From an uncultured Rickettsiales bacterium (GTDB lineage Bacteria > Pseudomonadota > Alphaproteobacteria > Rs-D84), in assembly GCA_900546225.1 (NCBI GenBank), contig URBZ01000001.1:1-64000 (forward strand): 64,000 nucleotides of DNA, written 5' to 3'. The position numbers and the translations under genes were made by a program. Within the stretch, counting starts at the first letter, position 1. Each line of letters opens with the position of its first letter. The notes beneath the pieces were generated by a model. That model saw only the letters and a program-made list of their open reading frames with translations, made no database searches and had not been told where the DNA came from. Shown piece by piece: positions 42,199 to 50,929 of the stretch.

Positions 42199-42882
42199 AT
42201 GACGAAAAAACAAGGAATTTTTGGTCTGATGGGCGGTCGCGTGCAATGCCACAGCGGCACATATAACCCGACATCCGACGCGGTATGGCTGGCGGCATTT
42301 GCCACATCTGGTGCAAGAACAATGCTGGACGTCGGCACGGGCACGGGCGCGGTTGCACTGTGCTATGCCACCCGCAACCCAGACACCAGTATTACCGCGA
42401 TTGACACGTCGGCCAATATGCTGGCCGCGGCACGTGCGAACGCAGAACTCAATCACCGTGACATTGAATTTATAAACGCCGACATATTAGATTGGAAAAC
42501 AGACCGCACATTTGATTTAGTCGTATCTAATCCGCCATATTTTCACGGCACGCCCGCCACACACAACGCACACCACAATGCGGACTTGCACGCATGGACA
42601 CGCGCGTGCCTGCGCCGTGTGCGCCCACGGGGGCATTTGGCCATGATTTCAGACGCCACCACAATCGACACCATCATTGCCGCCATGAAACCGACATGTG
42701 GCGACATCAATATATTCCCGCTGTTTGGGGCAAAGCGCACAGCCGAACGCGTTCTGATATCGGGTCGCGTGGGCACGCGGGGCGGGGCAACACTGCATGC
42801 GGGCCTGTCTATGAACAACGATGCCGTTTTGCGCGATGGCTTGACTATTGCGGATACATTGTCTAAACTGGGACAGAAATGA
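42199..42882 (+). CDS. TrmN6-like tRNA1(Val) adenine-N6 methyltransferase
   Basis: A 227-aa Rossmann-fold SAM methyltransferase: motif I LDVGTGTGAVALCYA, the acidic DTSANM, DILDW, and motif IV NPPYF, which marks amino-group methylation of adenine, cytosine or glutamine. The short N-terminal lead (GIFGLMGGRVQCHSG) and C-terminal block resemble TrmN6/YfiC proteins, which modify A37 of tRNA-Val. The first ATG is at 42193 and a second at 42199. No Shine-Dalgarno sequence is present, so a leaderless start is likely. The stop overlaps the M23 peptidase start (ATGA). RsmC- or HemK-like activity cannot be excluded. Confidence 0.75.
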   Translation: MTKKQGIFGLMGGRVQCHSGTYNPTSDAVWLAAFATSGARTMLDVGTGTGAVALCYATRNPDTSITAIDTSANMLAAARANAELNHRDIEFINADILDWKTDRTFDLVVSNPPYFHGTPATHNAHHNADLHAWTRACLRRVRPRGHLAMISDATTIDTIIAAMKPTCGDINIFPLFGAKRTAERVLISGRVGTRGGATLHAGLSMNNDAVLRDGLTIADTLSKLGQK

Positions 42883-44159
42883 TAAGTTTTATAGCCAGAC
42901 ATTTTACATCATTATGGGCGTTGATTACGTCGCCGTTTCGCGCGCTGTGGCGCGTGATTGTGCGCATATTCCCGCCACGTGAATTTACGGTCATGGATAC
43001 ACCGCGTGGCAACGTGTACACATTCAAGCAGAGCAGTTTTTGGCGTTTTACCAAGTTTTGTGGCAAGGTTGGATTGATTATCTGGGCATCATGGTCAACA
43101 TACGTATTTGTGTATCACCGCCCATTGTTACAAAAGCGCACCCAACAACTGGAAGAGGCGCACGCCACCCACGCGCGCCAGATGTCTGATTTGCAGACAT
43201 ACTTGAAAAAATATAACGATTTGACACGCAGTTTGAATGTCATCGACGACAAAATCTTAAACTCCAAGAAACTGGACGAAAAACAGAAAGAAGAATTGAT
43301 GAACAGCCGCCTGAAAACATGGGGCGAATTGGATTTCTTGCGCACACGTCTGACGGAAATGTTCACGAATGACGAATACATGCCAGAATACACAAAACTG
43401 TCTGAATTATCGGCAGAATACGAACTGACCCGTGCCGAAAACGAAGAATTAAAGAAACGCACCGCAAAAATGGTTGAATCCATGCAGGCGATTGCTGACG
43501 CTGACATCCAGATTGTGGACATGGTGTCCAAACTGTCATCTGATAACATCGATGATTTGCGCAAGAACATGAAACAAATCAACGGCGCAATCGCGACATT
43601 GGGCCTGTCACAGGCATCATTGGTACGCAGCGCGAACAAATACACCAACCCATTTGTCGGCACGGCGTTCAGCCCGATTGAACTGGATCAGGAACTTGAC
43701 CCAAAATATCAAAAATTGGCCGACGATTTGGAATTGTGGCACGGTCTGTCCCGTCTGGACACAATATTGCCACTGGGGGCCCCAGTTAAAAAAGTACGCA
43801 TTACTTCAAATTATGGCACACGCAACGATCCATTCACAGGCAAGCCCAAGCGTCACCGTGGCATTGACTTTGCGGGGAAAATTGGCACAGAATTGATGGC
43901 GGTTGCCCCAGGGCGCGTTGTTTCTGCGGGTGAACGCGTTGGCTATGGCACAACGGTTGAAATTGATCACGGTTTGGGATTCACAACATTGTACGCACAT
44001 CTGTCGCAAATAATGGTATCGCGTGGCGATTGGGTTCGCCCTGGGACAGTTGTCGGCCTTGGCGGGTCATCGGGACGCAGTACTGGCCCACATCTGCACT
44101 ATGAAATCAGATACAAGGGTGCGCCGTTTAACCCAACAACATTCGTAAAGGAAAAATAA
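42879..44159 (+). CDS. M23-family (LytM) murein endopeptidase with coiled coil
   Basis: The 426-aa protein has one TM helix (~residues 66-82, VGLIIWASWSTYVFVYH), a periplasmic coiled coil (~90-210) and a C-terminal LytM domain. The zinc ligands are visible as HRGIDFAG (H-x3-D) and HLHYE (H-x-H), with the third motif TLYAHLSQI. The LytM domain cleaves peptidoglycan cross-links or, if degenerate, activates amidases; the zinc ligands are intact here. It is followed directly by a bactofilin gene, the pair that shapes cells in Helicobacter and other proteobacteria. The ATGA overlap with the upstream gene fixes the start. Confidence 0.93.
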   Translation: MISFIARHFTSLWALITSPFRALWRVIVRIFPPREFTVMDTPRGNVYTFKQSSFWRFTKFCGKVGLIIWASWSTYVFVYHRPLLQKRTQQLEEAHATHARQMSDLQTYLKKYNDLTRSLNVIDDKILNSKKLDEKQKEELMNSRLKTWGELDFLRTRLTEMFTNDEYMPEYTKLSELSAEYELTRAENEELKKRTAKMVESMQAIADADIQIVDMVSKLSSDNIDDLRKNMKQINGAIATLGLSQASLVRSANKYTNPFVGTAFSPIELDQELDPKYQKLADDLELWHGLSRLDTILPLGAPVKKVRITSNYGTRNDPFTGKPKRHRGIDFAGKIGTELMAVAPGRVVSAGERVGYGTTVEIDHGLGFTTLYAHLSQIMVSRGDWVRPGTVVGLGGSSGRSTGPHLHYEIRYKGAPFNPTTFVKEK

Positions 44160-44160
44160 A

Positions 44161-44511
44161 ATGCTGGCTTTTACAAACGCAAAAGAAAAACAGTCCCCAA
44201 CAATCATCGGGGCGGGGTGCAAATTGACCGGCGACATTAAAACCGATCATGTTGTCCAGATTCACGGACACGTTGTTGGCAACATTACCGCCAGCACGGT
44301 CGTTATCGGCCGTGGCGGTCGCGTGGTTGGCCGTGTGGTCGCTGAAACGCTGTTTTTGCATGGCGCATTGGACGGGCCCGCAACTGTTGACACCGCGAAT
44401 ATGTTCAGTGCCGCACAAATGACGGGCATACTGTCGTATCGCACATTGAATATTACCGGCAACACGGGATTGGAATGCAAATTAGCAAAACGCAAGGACA
44501 AGGAAAAATGA
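44161..44511 (+). CDS. Bactofilin cytoskeletal protein
   Basis: A 116-aa bactofilin (DUF583/CcmA-like) that polymerises without nucleotide into beta-helical filaments at the membrane. The core shows the repeating beta pattern with GAGCKLTGDIKTDHVVQIHGHVVGN and RGGRVVGRVVAETLFLHG, flanked by short polar tails. It sits 1 bp after the M23 endopeptidase stop. This conserved pairing is linked to localised peptidoglycan remodelling and cell shape. It overlaps the rpiB start by 4 bp (ATGA). Confidence 0.92.
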   Translation: MLAFTNAKEKQSPTIIGAGCKLTGDIKTDHVVQIHGHVVGNITASTVVIGRGGRVVGRVVAETLFLHGALDGPATVDTANMFSAAQMTGILSYRTLNITGNTGLECKLAKRKDKEK

Positions 44512-44954
44512 ACAAAAACGTATCTAAAATCTATATCGCATCAGACCACCGTGGCGTTGGTTTGAAATTGTATTTGATTGAAATGCTGGCGGCGGACGGG
44601 TATCAGGTTGTAAATCTGGGCACAGACGATCCAAATACACCGGTCGATTTCCCAGACGTTGCGGCAAATGTTGCAACCGCCATGGAAAACGACAAAAAAT
44701 CACGTGGAATCCTGATTTGCGGCACGGGTGCAGGCATTATGATTGCCGCGAACCGCTATCGCCACATTCGTGCATCGCGTTGTGAACGCCCAGATCAGGC
44801 GCGCGACGACCGTTTTCACGACGACATCAACGTCTTGGCATTGGCTGCGGACGATATTGATATTGAAATGGCGTTTGTTGTTGCACAAACATTTCTGGAA
44901 AGTCCATTTGACGATTGCGAACGTCGCGTACGTCGAATCCAAAAGATGTCATAA
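44508..44954 (+). CDS. rpiB: Ribose-5-phosphate isomerase B
   Basis: RpiB interconverts ribose-5-phosphate and ribulose-5-phosphate. The 148-aa protein carries the N-terminal YIASDHRGVGLKLYL, the DFPDVAANVA segment, and the catalytic loop ILICGTGAGIMIAANRY, in which the family Cys acts as base. The C-terminal FLESPFDDCERRVRRI completes the fold. The start is set by the ATGA overlap with the bactofilin stop. With tkt at 57481-59265 it supports a non-oxidative pentose phosphate route. Confidence 0.95.
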   Translation: MNKNVSKIYIASDHRGVGLKLYLIEMLAADGYQVVNLGTDDPNTPVDFPDVAANVATAMENDKKSRGILICGTGAGIMIAANRYRHIRASRCERPDQARDDRFHDDINVLALAADDIDIEMAFVVAQTFLESPFDDCERRVRRIQKMS

Positions 44955-44983
44955 AAAACGCGCCAATGGCGCGTTTTTTTTAT
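44954..44983 (+). terminator. rpiB terminator
   Basis: AAAAAACGCGCC-AAT-GGCGCGTTTTTTTT. Confidence 0.92.
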
Positions 44984-44997
44984 GTAAAATTATTCAC

Positions 44998-45026
44998 TTG
45001 TTCTTGTGATAATATTTGTTTACAAT
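44998..45026 (+). promoter_or_regulatory. Promoter of cysteine-rich gene C
   Basis: TTGTTC (44998-45003), 17 bp, TACAAT (45021-45026), 27 bp before the ATG. The conserved leader of the other two paralogues is absent here. Confidence 0.5.
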
Positions 45027-45053
45027 CATATCAACACAACAGGGAATAATCGC

Positions 45054-45980
45054 ATGAGAATAATTACCGCAATCACATTCACAGTGTTTACGGCTTTTTG
45101 TGTTGGTGGCACTGCAACGGCTGTGACCGTCACAAACACAGACAAATGTATCGTCGCCCCATGTGTCGGCACCGATTGCCAGAATCACTCCGTAAATTCC
45201 GTATCCAGTCAATGTACCAACAAAACATATACTGTCGTAAAACACGTATACGACACATCCGCAGACGCAGGCAAAGAATACGGCACATACACAGATTGCT
45301 CTGGTTGTCCATCTGGCTATTATGTATCAGACACCAAGGCATCAATAGCACACAACGTATGTGGGAAAATTCAATATTACAGCACCTGTGCCCAGGCCAG
45401 CACATGTCGGGACACACCCCCAACAACCGCTGCCGCATCAACCGTCAGTAATTGTTCGTCTGCGTCCAAGGTAACATTTGGCAAAACAACATATTATACA
45501 TGCAATACATGTAATTCCGGCTATACACGTACCGCTGTCACCGTCAGTGACGAACGATGCACCAACACAACAACCAAATACATATGCAAAAAACCTACTG
45601 AAACGTCATGCGACCCTGCCAAATGCATACCTGATCCTGCGTGGACTTGCGGTGCTGCAAACAGTCCTGCCCCAAAAGAGGGCGTGTGCATCAGAAACTA
45701 TCGTTCTTGCAATAATGACACATGTGTCGTTTCTACTTTCTGGCAATGCAAGAGTGGTTATTACGGTTCCCCCGACACCAGCCACAGTTGCGCAAAATGT
45801 CCACAACCATCAGACGGCACGATAGTAGGCACTAAAAACACGAATTACGGTATGCCCGTCAACACGCACACAACAATTGATGACTGTTATGTAACTGGCG
45901 GCACAGATGCCACGGGGCGTTATTTATACAGATCCAAGACCGGTGATTCGCCATACCAGTGTGCATATGGAACAAATTAA
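45054..45980 (+). CDS. Secreted cysteine-rich protein C
   Basis: The 308-aa protein has a signal peptide (MRIITAITFTVFTAFCVGGTATA). More than 30 cysteines are arranged as C-x2-C and GYY modules (CSGCPSGYYVSD, CNTCNSGYTRTA). It ends with the module FWQCKSGYYG ... CAKCPQP ... DDCYVTGGTDATGRYLY, which it shares with the proteins at 25990-26820 and 52730-53710. The ATG follows AGGGA. It lacks the structured leader of those two genes. Extracytoplasmic disulfide-rich protein; function unknown. Confidence 0.83.
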   Translation: MRIITAITFTVFTAFCVGGTATAVTVTNTDKCIVAPCVGTDCQNHSVNSVSSQCTNKTYTVVKHVYDTSADAGKEYGTYTDCSGCPSGYYVSDTKASIAHNVCGKIQYYSTCAQASTCRDTPPTTAAASTVSNCSSASKVTFGKTTYYTCNTCNSGYTRTAVTVSDERCTNTTTKYICKKPTETSCDPAKCIPDPAWTCGAANSPAPKEGVCIRNYRSCNNDTCVVSTFWQCKSGYYGSPDTSHSCAKCPQPSDGTIVGTKNTNYGMPVNTHTTIDDCYVTGGTDATGRYLYRSKTGDSPYQCAYGTN

Positions 45981-45981
45981 G

Positions 45982-46016
45982 AAAAAAAAACGCGCCAATG
46001 GCGCGTTTTTTATTTC
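45982..46016. terminator. Bidirectional terminator between cysteine-rich gene C and leuS
   Basis: AAAACGCGCC-AAT-GGCGCGTTTTTTA has an A-run on the left, serving convergent genes. Confidence 0.9.
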
Positions 46017-48409
46017 TTTACCACAAAGTTTACTAACTTGTTCGGCACAACGATTGTCTTGATTATCTCGCACCCCGACAATTTTGCACCCGCCGCCGCG
46101 CGCGCCGCATCCACAATTTCGGATTCAGACGCACCAACCGCGATTGTAAATTCTGCGGCACGTTTACCATTTACCGACGCAACAACCGTCATTTCGGTCT
46201 TGGCCAATTTAGACGCATCGCATGTCGGCCAATCAGACACGGCCAACATTGTGTCATTGCCCAATTTTTCCCACATTTCTTCGGTCAAATGTGGTGCAAA
46301 CGGGTTCAGCACGCGCACCAGCGCAACATATGCCGCGCGGGGCATTGTACCACCCGAAAACGCATTCAGGTATTCCATCATCGCGGAAATCGCGGTATTA
46401 AAACGCATGCCATCGATACGTTCGGTCACGTCTGCAATCAACTGGTTCATCAGGCGTTCTTGTTCCGCCGTCATCGGTGCATCTGTCAAATTATCAGACA
46501 GGTTTTCCACACGTTTCAAGAAACGTTGCACACCCGCCATCGCGCCATCTGTCCAAACAACATTGTTTTCCCATGGCCCCAGCGACAGAACCGCAACACG
46601 TCCCGCATCCGCCCCAACAGACGCGACCAAATCAGCGACCATAAATCCATTACCACGCGATTTAGACATCTTGTACCCGTCGTTGCCCATCAGCAACCCT
46701 TGGGCGGTACGACGCGCATATGGTTCGGCGGTATTTACCAACCCCAAATCATACAGCGCATGGTGCCAGAACCGCGAATAAATCAAATGACGCGTATTGT
46801 GTTCATGTCCACCATTATAGTGCGCAACCGGCATCCAGTTTTCCATCTGCTGGCGCGAACAAAATTCTTTGTCATTTTTCGGGTCCAAATAACGCAAGAA
46901 ATACCATGACGAACCCGCCCACCCAGGCATAGTATCTGTTTCGCGACGTGCCGGCGCACCACAACACGGGCAGGGCACATTCACCCAATCCGTCGCACGC
47001 GCCAATGGTGATTCGCCACTGTCCGTTGGGCGATAATCCATCATATGCGGTTGCATCACTGGCAACTGGTCATCAGGCACCGCCACCCATCCGCATTTAT
47101 CACAATATATCATTGGAATTGGTTCGCCCCAATACATCTGGCGCGAGAAACCCCAATCCTTTAATTTATACTTTACCGTACCGCGCGCGACACCATGTTC
47201 CGTACCATATTTTATCGCCGCCGCTATCGCGTCCTCTTTGTTCATACCGTCCAAGAATGACGAATTGATGTGCGGGCCGTCGCCTTCCCATACCTTATCA
47301 GGTTCGCCCCCCGCCAATACTGGAATAATTTCCAAACCAAATTTCTTGGCAAAGTCCCAGTCACGGCTGTCATGTGCCGGCACGGCCATAATCGTACCGT
47401 ACGCATAATCAACCAATACATAGTCCGACGTGAATACTGGTATTTCGCGTCCCGTAAATGGATTTATCGCGGTAACGCCCTGTAATTGTACACCTGTTTT
47501 TTCGCGTGTGGCATCTGTACGTTCAATTTCCGTCTTGGCGGCCGCGGCCTTGATATACGCGCGCACCGCATCGGCATTTTCAATACGACCATCGTCCAAC
47601 CATTTGCGCAACAGTTTGTGTTCGGGCGCAATCACACAGAACGTCACACCAAATATAGTGTCCGGACGCGTTGTGTACACGGTCATAACATCGTCACCAA
47701 CGCGAAAATCAATATCAGCACCCGTCGAACGTCCAATCAGGTTTATTTCATCTTTCTTGATGCGTTCATCAAAATTCACATCGCGCAGACCGTCCAGCAA
47801 TTTCTGGGCATACTTAGACAAAGCCAAATTCCACTGCATTTTTTCTTTCTTTTCAATAACGCCGTGGCAACGCGGACATTTGTTATCTTCCAATTCTTCG
47901 TTGGTGTATGTGGTCTTGCATTCAGGACACCAATTCATTGGCAATGCAGATTTATACGCCAGACCGGCACGCCAGAACTGAATAAACATCCACTGTGTCC
48001 ATCTAATATATTCTGGGTCAGACGTCGCAATGCGGGTTTCTGGGTCAACAGACCAACCAACTTTGTCTATCATTTCAGAATATGATTTTATCAAATCGCG
48101 CGCCACGTCTGCGGGGTGACGACCAATTTTGGTTGCGTAATGTTCACCCGCGATTCCCATCGCATCAAATCCCATTGGGAACAATACATCATAACCACGC
48201 GCACGACGAAAACGTGCCATCACGTCCATACCGGTATAGTTCATCATATGACCCGCGTGCATACCCGCACCCGACAAGAACGGAAATTCCACCAAATTAT
48301 AAAAGCGTGGTTTTGAACCGTCATTTTTTGGCACAAATGCATTCGCTTCGCGCCAGCGGCGTTGCCATTTTGCCTCGCGTTCCAGTACTTTTGTGATATC
48401 GTCTGCCAT
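46010..48409 (-). CDS. leuS: Leucyl-tRNA synthetase
   Basis: This class I synthetase charges tRNA-Leu. The 799-aa protein has the HIGH-type motif MHAGHMMNYTG, a zinc-type ribbon (WCPECKTTYTNEE ... CPRCHG), and the CP1 editing domain (YTTRPDTIFGVTF; conserved Asp in DYAYGTIMAVPAHDSRD). A second zinc ribbon (CDKCGW ... CPCCGAP), WYFLRYLDP, KMSKSRGNG, and an anticodon-binding C-terminus ending in VPNKLVNFVVKK follow. It is shorter than E. coli LeuRS (860), within the bacterial range. AAAGG precedes the ATG. Two tRNA-Leu genes lie at 35522 and 36057. Confidence 0.98.
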   Translation of the reverse strand: MADDITKVLEREAKWQRRWREANAFVPKNDGSKPRFYNLVEFPFLSGAGMHAGHMMNYTGMDVMARFRRARGYDVLFPMGFDAMGIAGEHYATKIGRHPADVARDLIKSYSEMIDKVGWSVDPETRIATSDPEYIRWTQWMFIQFWRAGLAYKSALPMNWCPECKTTYTNEELEDNKCPRCHGVIEKKEKMQWNLALSKYAQKLLDGLRDVNFDERIKKDEINLIGRSTGADIDFRVGDDVMTVYTTRPDTIFGVTFCVIAPEHKLLRKWLDDGRIENADAVRAYIKAAAAKTEIERTDATREKTGVQLQGVTAINPFTGREIPVFTSDYVLVDYAYGTIMAVPAHDSRDWDFAKKFGLEIIPVLAGGEPDKVWEGDGPHINSSFLDGMNKEDAIAAAIKYGTEHGVARGTVKYKLKDWGFSRQMYWGEPIPMIYCDKCGWVAVPDDQLPVMQPHMMDYRPTDSGESPLARATDWVNVPCPCCGAPARRETDTMPGWAGSSWYFLRYLDPKNDKEFCSRQQMENWMPVAHYNGGHEHNTRHLIYSRFWHHALYDLGLVNTAEPYARRTAQGLLMGNDGYKMSKSRGNGFMVADLVASVGADAGRVAVLSLGPWENNVVWTDGAMAGVQRFLKRVENLSDNLTDAPMTAEQERLMNQLIADVTERIDGMRFNTAISAMMEYLNAFSGGTMPRAAYVALVRVLNPFAPHLTEEMWEKLGNDTMLAVSDWPTCDASKLAKTEMTVVASVNGKRAAEFTIAVGASESEIVDAARAAAGAKLSGCEIIKTIVVPNKLVNFVVKK

Positions 48410-48480
48410 TATTATATACCTTTGTTAAAATCGGATTTAATGATATATTCTGGGGCGCAGAAATTCAAGTAAAAATCACG

Positions 48481-49191
48481 CTATGCCGCAACAAAGTGCG
48501 CCAAAAACTCGACATTACCACTGCCGCCGTGAATTGGCGATTCGATTAGTCCCGCACGCACAAAGCCCGCATCACGAAACGCGTCCGTCGCACGATTTAT
48601 CGCATACTCGTGCCACTGGTGCAATTTGATTACGCCCGCACTGCGCGCCGCGATGTTACGCGGTACTTCGAATTGTGGTTTTATCAGCGCGATAACATCA
48701 CACGCACCCCACGCACGCAGGATTGGTGCAATGTCCGCCAGCGATATAAACGACACATCAATCACCACCAAATTCACAGGTTGAATTGGTTGCAATGTGC
48801 GAATATCGGTCTGCTCCAACGATAACACGCGCGCATCATTCTTTAATTCGGCGACCAACTGGTCTGTTCCCACATCAACCGCAATTACGCGCATCGCGCC
48901 ACGCGCCAACAATACCGACGTAAATCCGCCGGTGCTGGCCCCAATGTCTAAACACACACGTCCCGCGGGATTTACCCCAAACGCGTCCAACGCGCGTTCC
49001 AATTTCAAACTGCCGCGACCAACGGAATAGGGCAAATCACCACCAACCAACACATCCGCATCGGAAACCGCCTGACTGGGTTTTGTCGCCACCACGCCAT
49101 TTACCGTGACCAGCCCAGCACGAATTGCCGCCACCGCGCGTGCGCGCGTCGGGTAAATATTCTGTGAAACCAGTGCGACATCTAATCTCAT
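48481..49191 (-). CDS. tlyA: TlyA-family rRNA 2'-O-methyltransferase / hemolysin A homologue
   Basis: The 236-aa protein has an N-terminal S4 RNA-binding domain (MRLDVALVSQNIYPTRARAVAAI). An FtsJ-like SAM methyltransferase domain follows, with GRGSLKLERALDAF, motif I VCLDIGASTGGFTSVLL, VIDVSFISLADI and IKPQFEVPR. In mycobacteria and Campylobacter TlyA methylates 16S and 23S rRNA C residues and affects capreomycin susceptibility. The start at 49191 is leaderless: -35 TTGATT, 16 bp, -10 TACAAT, then 7 nt to ATG. The upstream ATG at 49239 is not needed. Confidence 0.94.
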   Translation of the reverse strand: MRLDVALVSQNIYPTRARAVAAIRAGLVTVNGVVATKPSQAVSDADVLVGGDLPYSVGRGSLKLERALDAFGVNPAGRVCLDIGASTGGFTSVLLARGAMRVIAVDVGTDQLVAELKNDARVLSLEQTDIRTLQPIQPVNLVVIDVSFISLADIAPILRAWGACDVIALIKPQFEVPRNIAARSAGVIKLHQWHEYAINRATDAFRDAGFVRAGLIESPIHGGSGNVEFLAHFVAA

Positions 49192-50129
49192 ACAATAAAT
49201 TGTATACAAAAACCCCAGAAAATCAATATATCCAGACAAAAAGTACTACGAACGCACAATAATCAGATTTAACCTTGGTTCGTCACCAACAAAAAACGCA
49301 CAAAAAAACACTAACAAAAAAACAAAAATAACACAACAAAAACAAAATATTATAAACAAAAGTTAAAATTTAATAAAAACACAATAACACAATTTTTTAT
49401 AAACAATTTCGAACACCAAATAACCAGACAAAACACATACAAAATAACATTTCCACACGTCTGTTTGGGTACAAAATTATAACCCCACAAGCACAAAACA
49501 CCCGCAAAACCGCAGAAATCCGCCATTTTTTGATTTTTTAGCCACAAAACAGGGCACATTTACCGTATTTTCGCCCAAAAATCCGACAAATTTATACCCA
49601 CACCGCCCAAAAGAGCAAAATTATTTTATAAATGTAATAACATATAAATAAAAGCACATCATAATAAACTGTTTCAATTTGCACGACGTGCGTCCAACAA
49701 ACATACAACACACATCTGCCACACCACGCAAAATCAATTTCAAAATATTTCCAAACGCAAATCATTTTACAAATTCCACCAATAAAGCAAAAACAAAATC
49801 CATCACCATAAAAAACTTCCGCCAACACAAATCGCCACCAACCACCAACAACACCACGGCCGTTCATCACACCAATCACATAATTCAATCGCACAAATAC
49901 AACCATTCCTCACCATTTTCCTTTTATTCTTTTCCTTTCTGTCTCATTCCATTTCGTTCCACCCCACCACTTCACAACACGCAACTATACATAATATACA
50001 TTATGCGCCTTTTTATAATACTAATAAAAGGGAATACCCCGCCGCCACACACACCGAATAAAAAAAATTACAAAAAAGCAGAAAAAAATTTCGCACCACA
50101 ACAGTTCTATAAATAAAGGAGAAAAAATT
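49192..50129. other. A+C-rich, G-poor intergenic stretch without a recognisable gene
   Basis: About 940 bases, very A/T-rich, with a marked excess of C over G on the + strand; for example 49300-49420 is almost only A, C and T. Its minus-strand frames give Phe/Val/Cys-rich peptides (49592-49906, 49350-49559) and its + frames Asn/Thr/His-rich peptides (49679-50116). Both are what the base skew alone would produce. No ribosome-binding site, domain or repeat supports coding. The stretch sits between the leaderless tlyA promoter and a 59-aa gene of similar composition. Confidence 0.6.
49199..49226 (-). promoter_or_regulatory. Leaderless promoter of tlyA
   Basis: On the minus strand: TTGATT (49221-49226), 16 bp, TACAAT (49199-49204), 7 nt, ATG at 49191. 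No Shine-Dalgarno sequence. Confidence 0.7.
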
Positions 50130-50309
50130 ATGAAAAATTTTAACCCAATAAACAAAATAAAAAACAAAACGTTAAAAATTATTTTTAATAAAACAAATCA
50201 ACCAAATACCTCGCTTAAATTCATACTGGCCCTGCACCTGATTTTACACATTCTGGACATATGCATTGACACACCGTACATCATCATATTTATTCAATTT
50301 TTTACATAA
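50130..50309 (+). CDS. 59-aa AT-rich small protein with hydrophobic C-terminus
   Basis: The frame has an excellent ribosome-binding site (AAAGGAG, 8 nt before ATG) and a strong terminator right after the stop. The first ~28 residues are basic and Asn-rich (MKNFNPINKIKNKTLKIIF). The rest is hydrophobic with His, Cys and aromatic residues (FILALHLILHILDICI). Base composition is far more A/T-rich than the neighbours and fits the preceding G-poor stretch, so it may be of foreign or phage-like origin. I do not recognise it; toxin-like or small membrane peptide are possibilities. Confidence 0.6.
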   Translation: MKNFNPINKIKNKTLKIIFNKTNQPNTSLKFILALHLILHILDICIDTPYIIIFIQFFT

Positions 50310-50341
50310 TAAAAAGCAGGATTTGCACCCTGCTTTTTATT
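50310..50341 (+). terminator. Terminator of the 59-aa gene
   Basis: AAAAAGCAGG-ATTTGCA-CCTGCTTTTTATT. It may also serve mscL on the other strand. Confidence 0.85.
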
Positions 50342-50365
50342 CAATCAATTTATTACAAATAATTT

Positions 50366-50929
50366 TTAACGCTTTGTAATCTTTTTGATTTTTGCAACAG
50401 ACGTCGTTGCCATATCTGTCAGGTTTTTCAGTCCTTTTTTCAGGTCACTTTCCTGTACTGGTGCGGCCTCAATCGGTTTTACCGCCGAGCAGCAATTTGG
50501 ACATTTTGTTGCCGCAATATTGATTGTCGACATACAATATGGACACGTACGCGTTGTCGATGCTTTTTTATCACGGACCTTGCCCACCGCACGAACAATC
50601 AAGAATACCGCAAACATTGTAATCAAGAAACTGACGATAGCATTCAAGAACAAACCAATATTCATTGTTGTCGCACCCGCCGCCTGCGCCGCCGCAACGG
50701 TTGGATAATGCACGCCCGCTTCGCCACCGGCCAAGACAACAAATAATTGCGAAAAATCAACCCCACCAATCAACAGCCCTATTGGCGGCATAATAATATC
50801 TTTGACCAATGAATTTACAACACTGGTCATAACACCACCGACGATGATACCGACCGCCATGTCAATCGCACTGCCGCGTTCGATAAAAGCGCGAAAATCT
50901 TTCAAAAAACTACTCTTTACCACTTTCAT
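50366..50929 (-). CDS. mscL: Large-conductance mechanosensitive channel with C-terminal zinc-ribbon
   Basis: MscL is a pentameric pressure-relief channel of the inner membrane. The 187-aa protein starts with the amphipathic helix and TM1 signature FLKDFRAFIERGSAIDMAVG, then IIVGGVMTSVVNSLVKDIIMPP, a periplasmic loop, and TM2 (FLNAIVSFLITMFAVFLIV). After TM2 it has a CPYC-x10-CPNC zinc-ribbon and a basic amphipathic tail, so it is longer than E. coli MscL (136). I recall similar ribbons in other MscL proteins. It overlaps the end of aroK by 20 bp, so the two are translationally linked. Confidence 0.96.
   Translation of the reverse strand: MKVVKSSFLKDFRAFIERGSAIDMAVGIIVGGVMTSVVNSLVKDIIMPPIGLLIGGVDFSQLFVVLAGGEAGVHYPTVAAAQAAGATTMNIGLFLNAIVSFLITMFAVFLIVRAVGKVRDKKASTTRTCPYCMSTINIAATKCPNCCSAVKPIEAAPVQESDLKKGLKNLTDMATTSVAKIKKITKR

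Noticed and set aside
49592..49906. 104-codon hydrophobic frame on the minus strand
   Set aside because: T+G-rich composition alone yields Phe/Val/Cys/Trp peptides, and the only purine-rich site abuts the ATG without spacing.
49679..50116. 145-codon open frame on the + strand in the G-poor stretch
   Set aside because: Asn/Thr/Pro/His-rich with no domain or ribosome-binding site. The lack of G on this strand removes TAG and TGA stops, so a long open frame is expected by chance.
49192..50129. Possible replication origin
   Set aside because: A/T-rich and skewed, but no set of TTATCCACA boxes and no dnaA, dnaN, parA/B or gidA neighbours.
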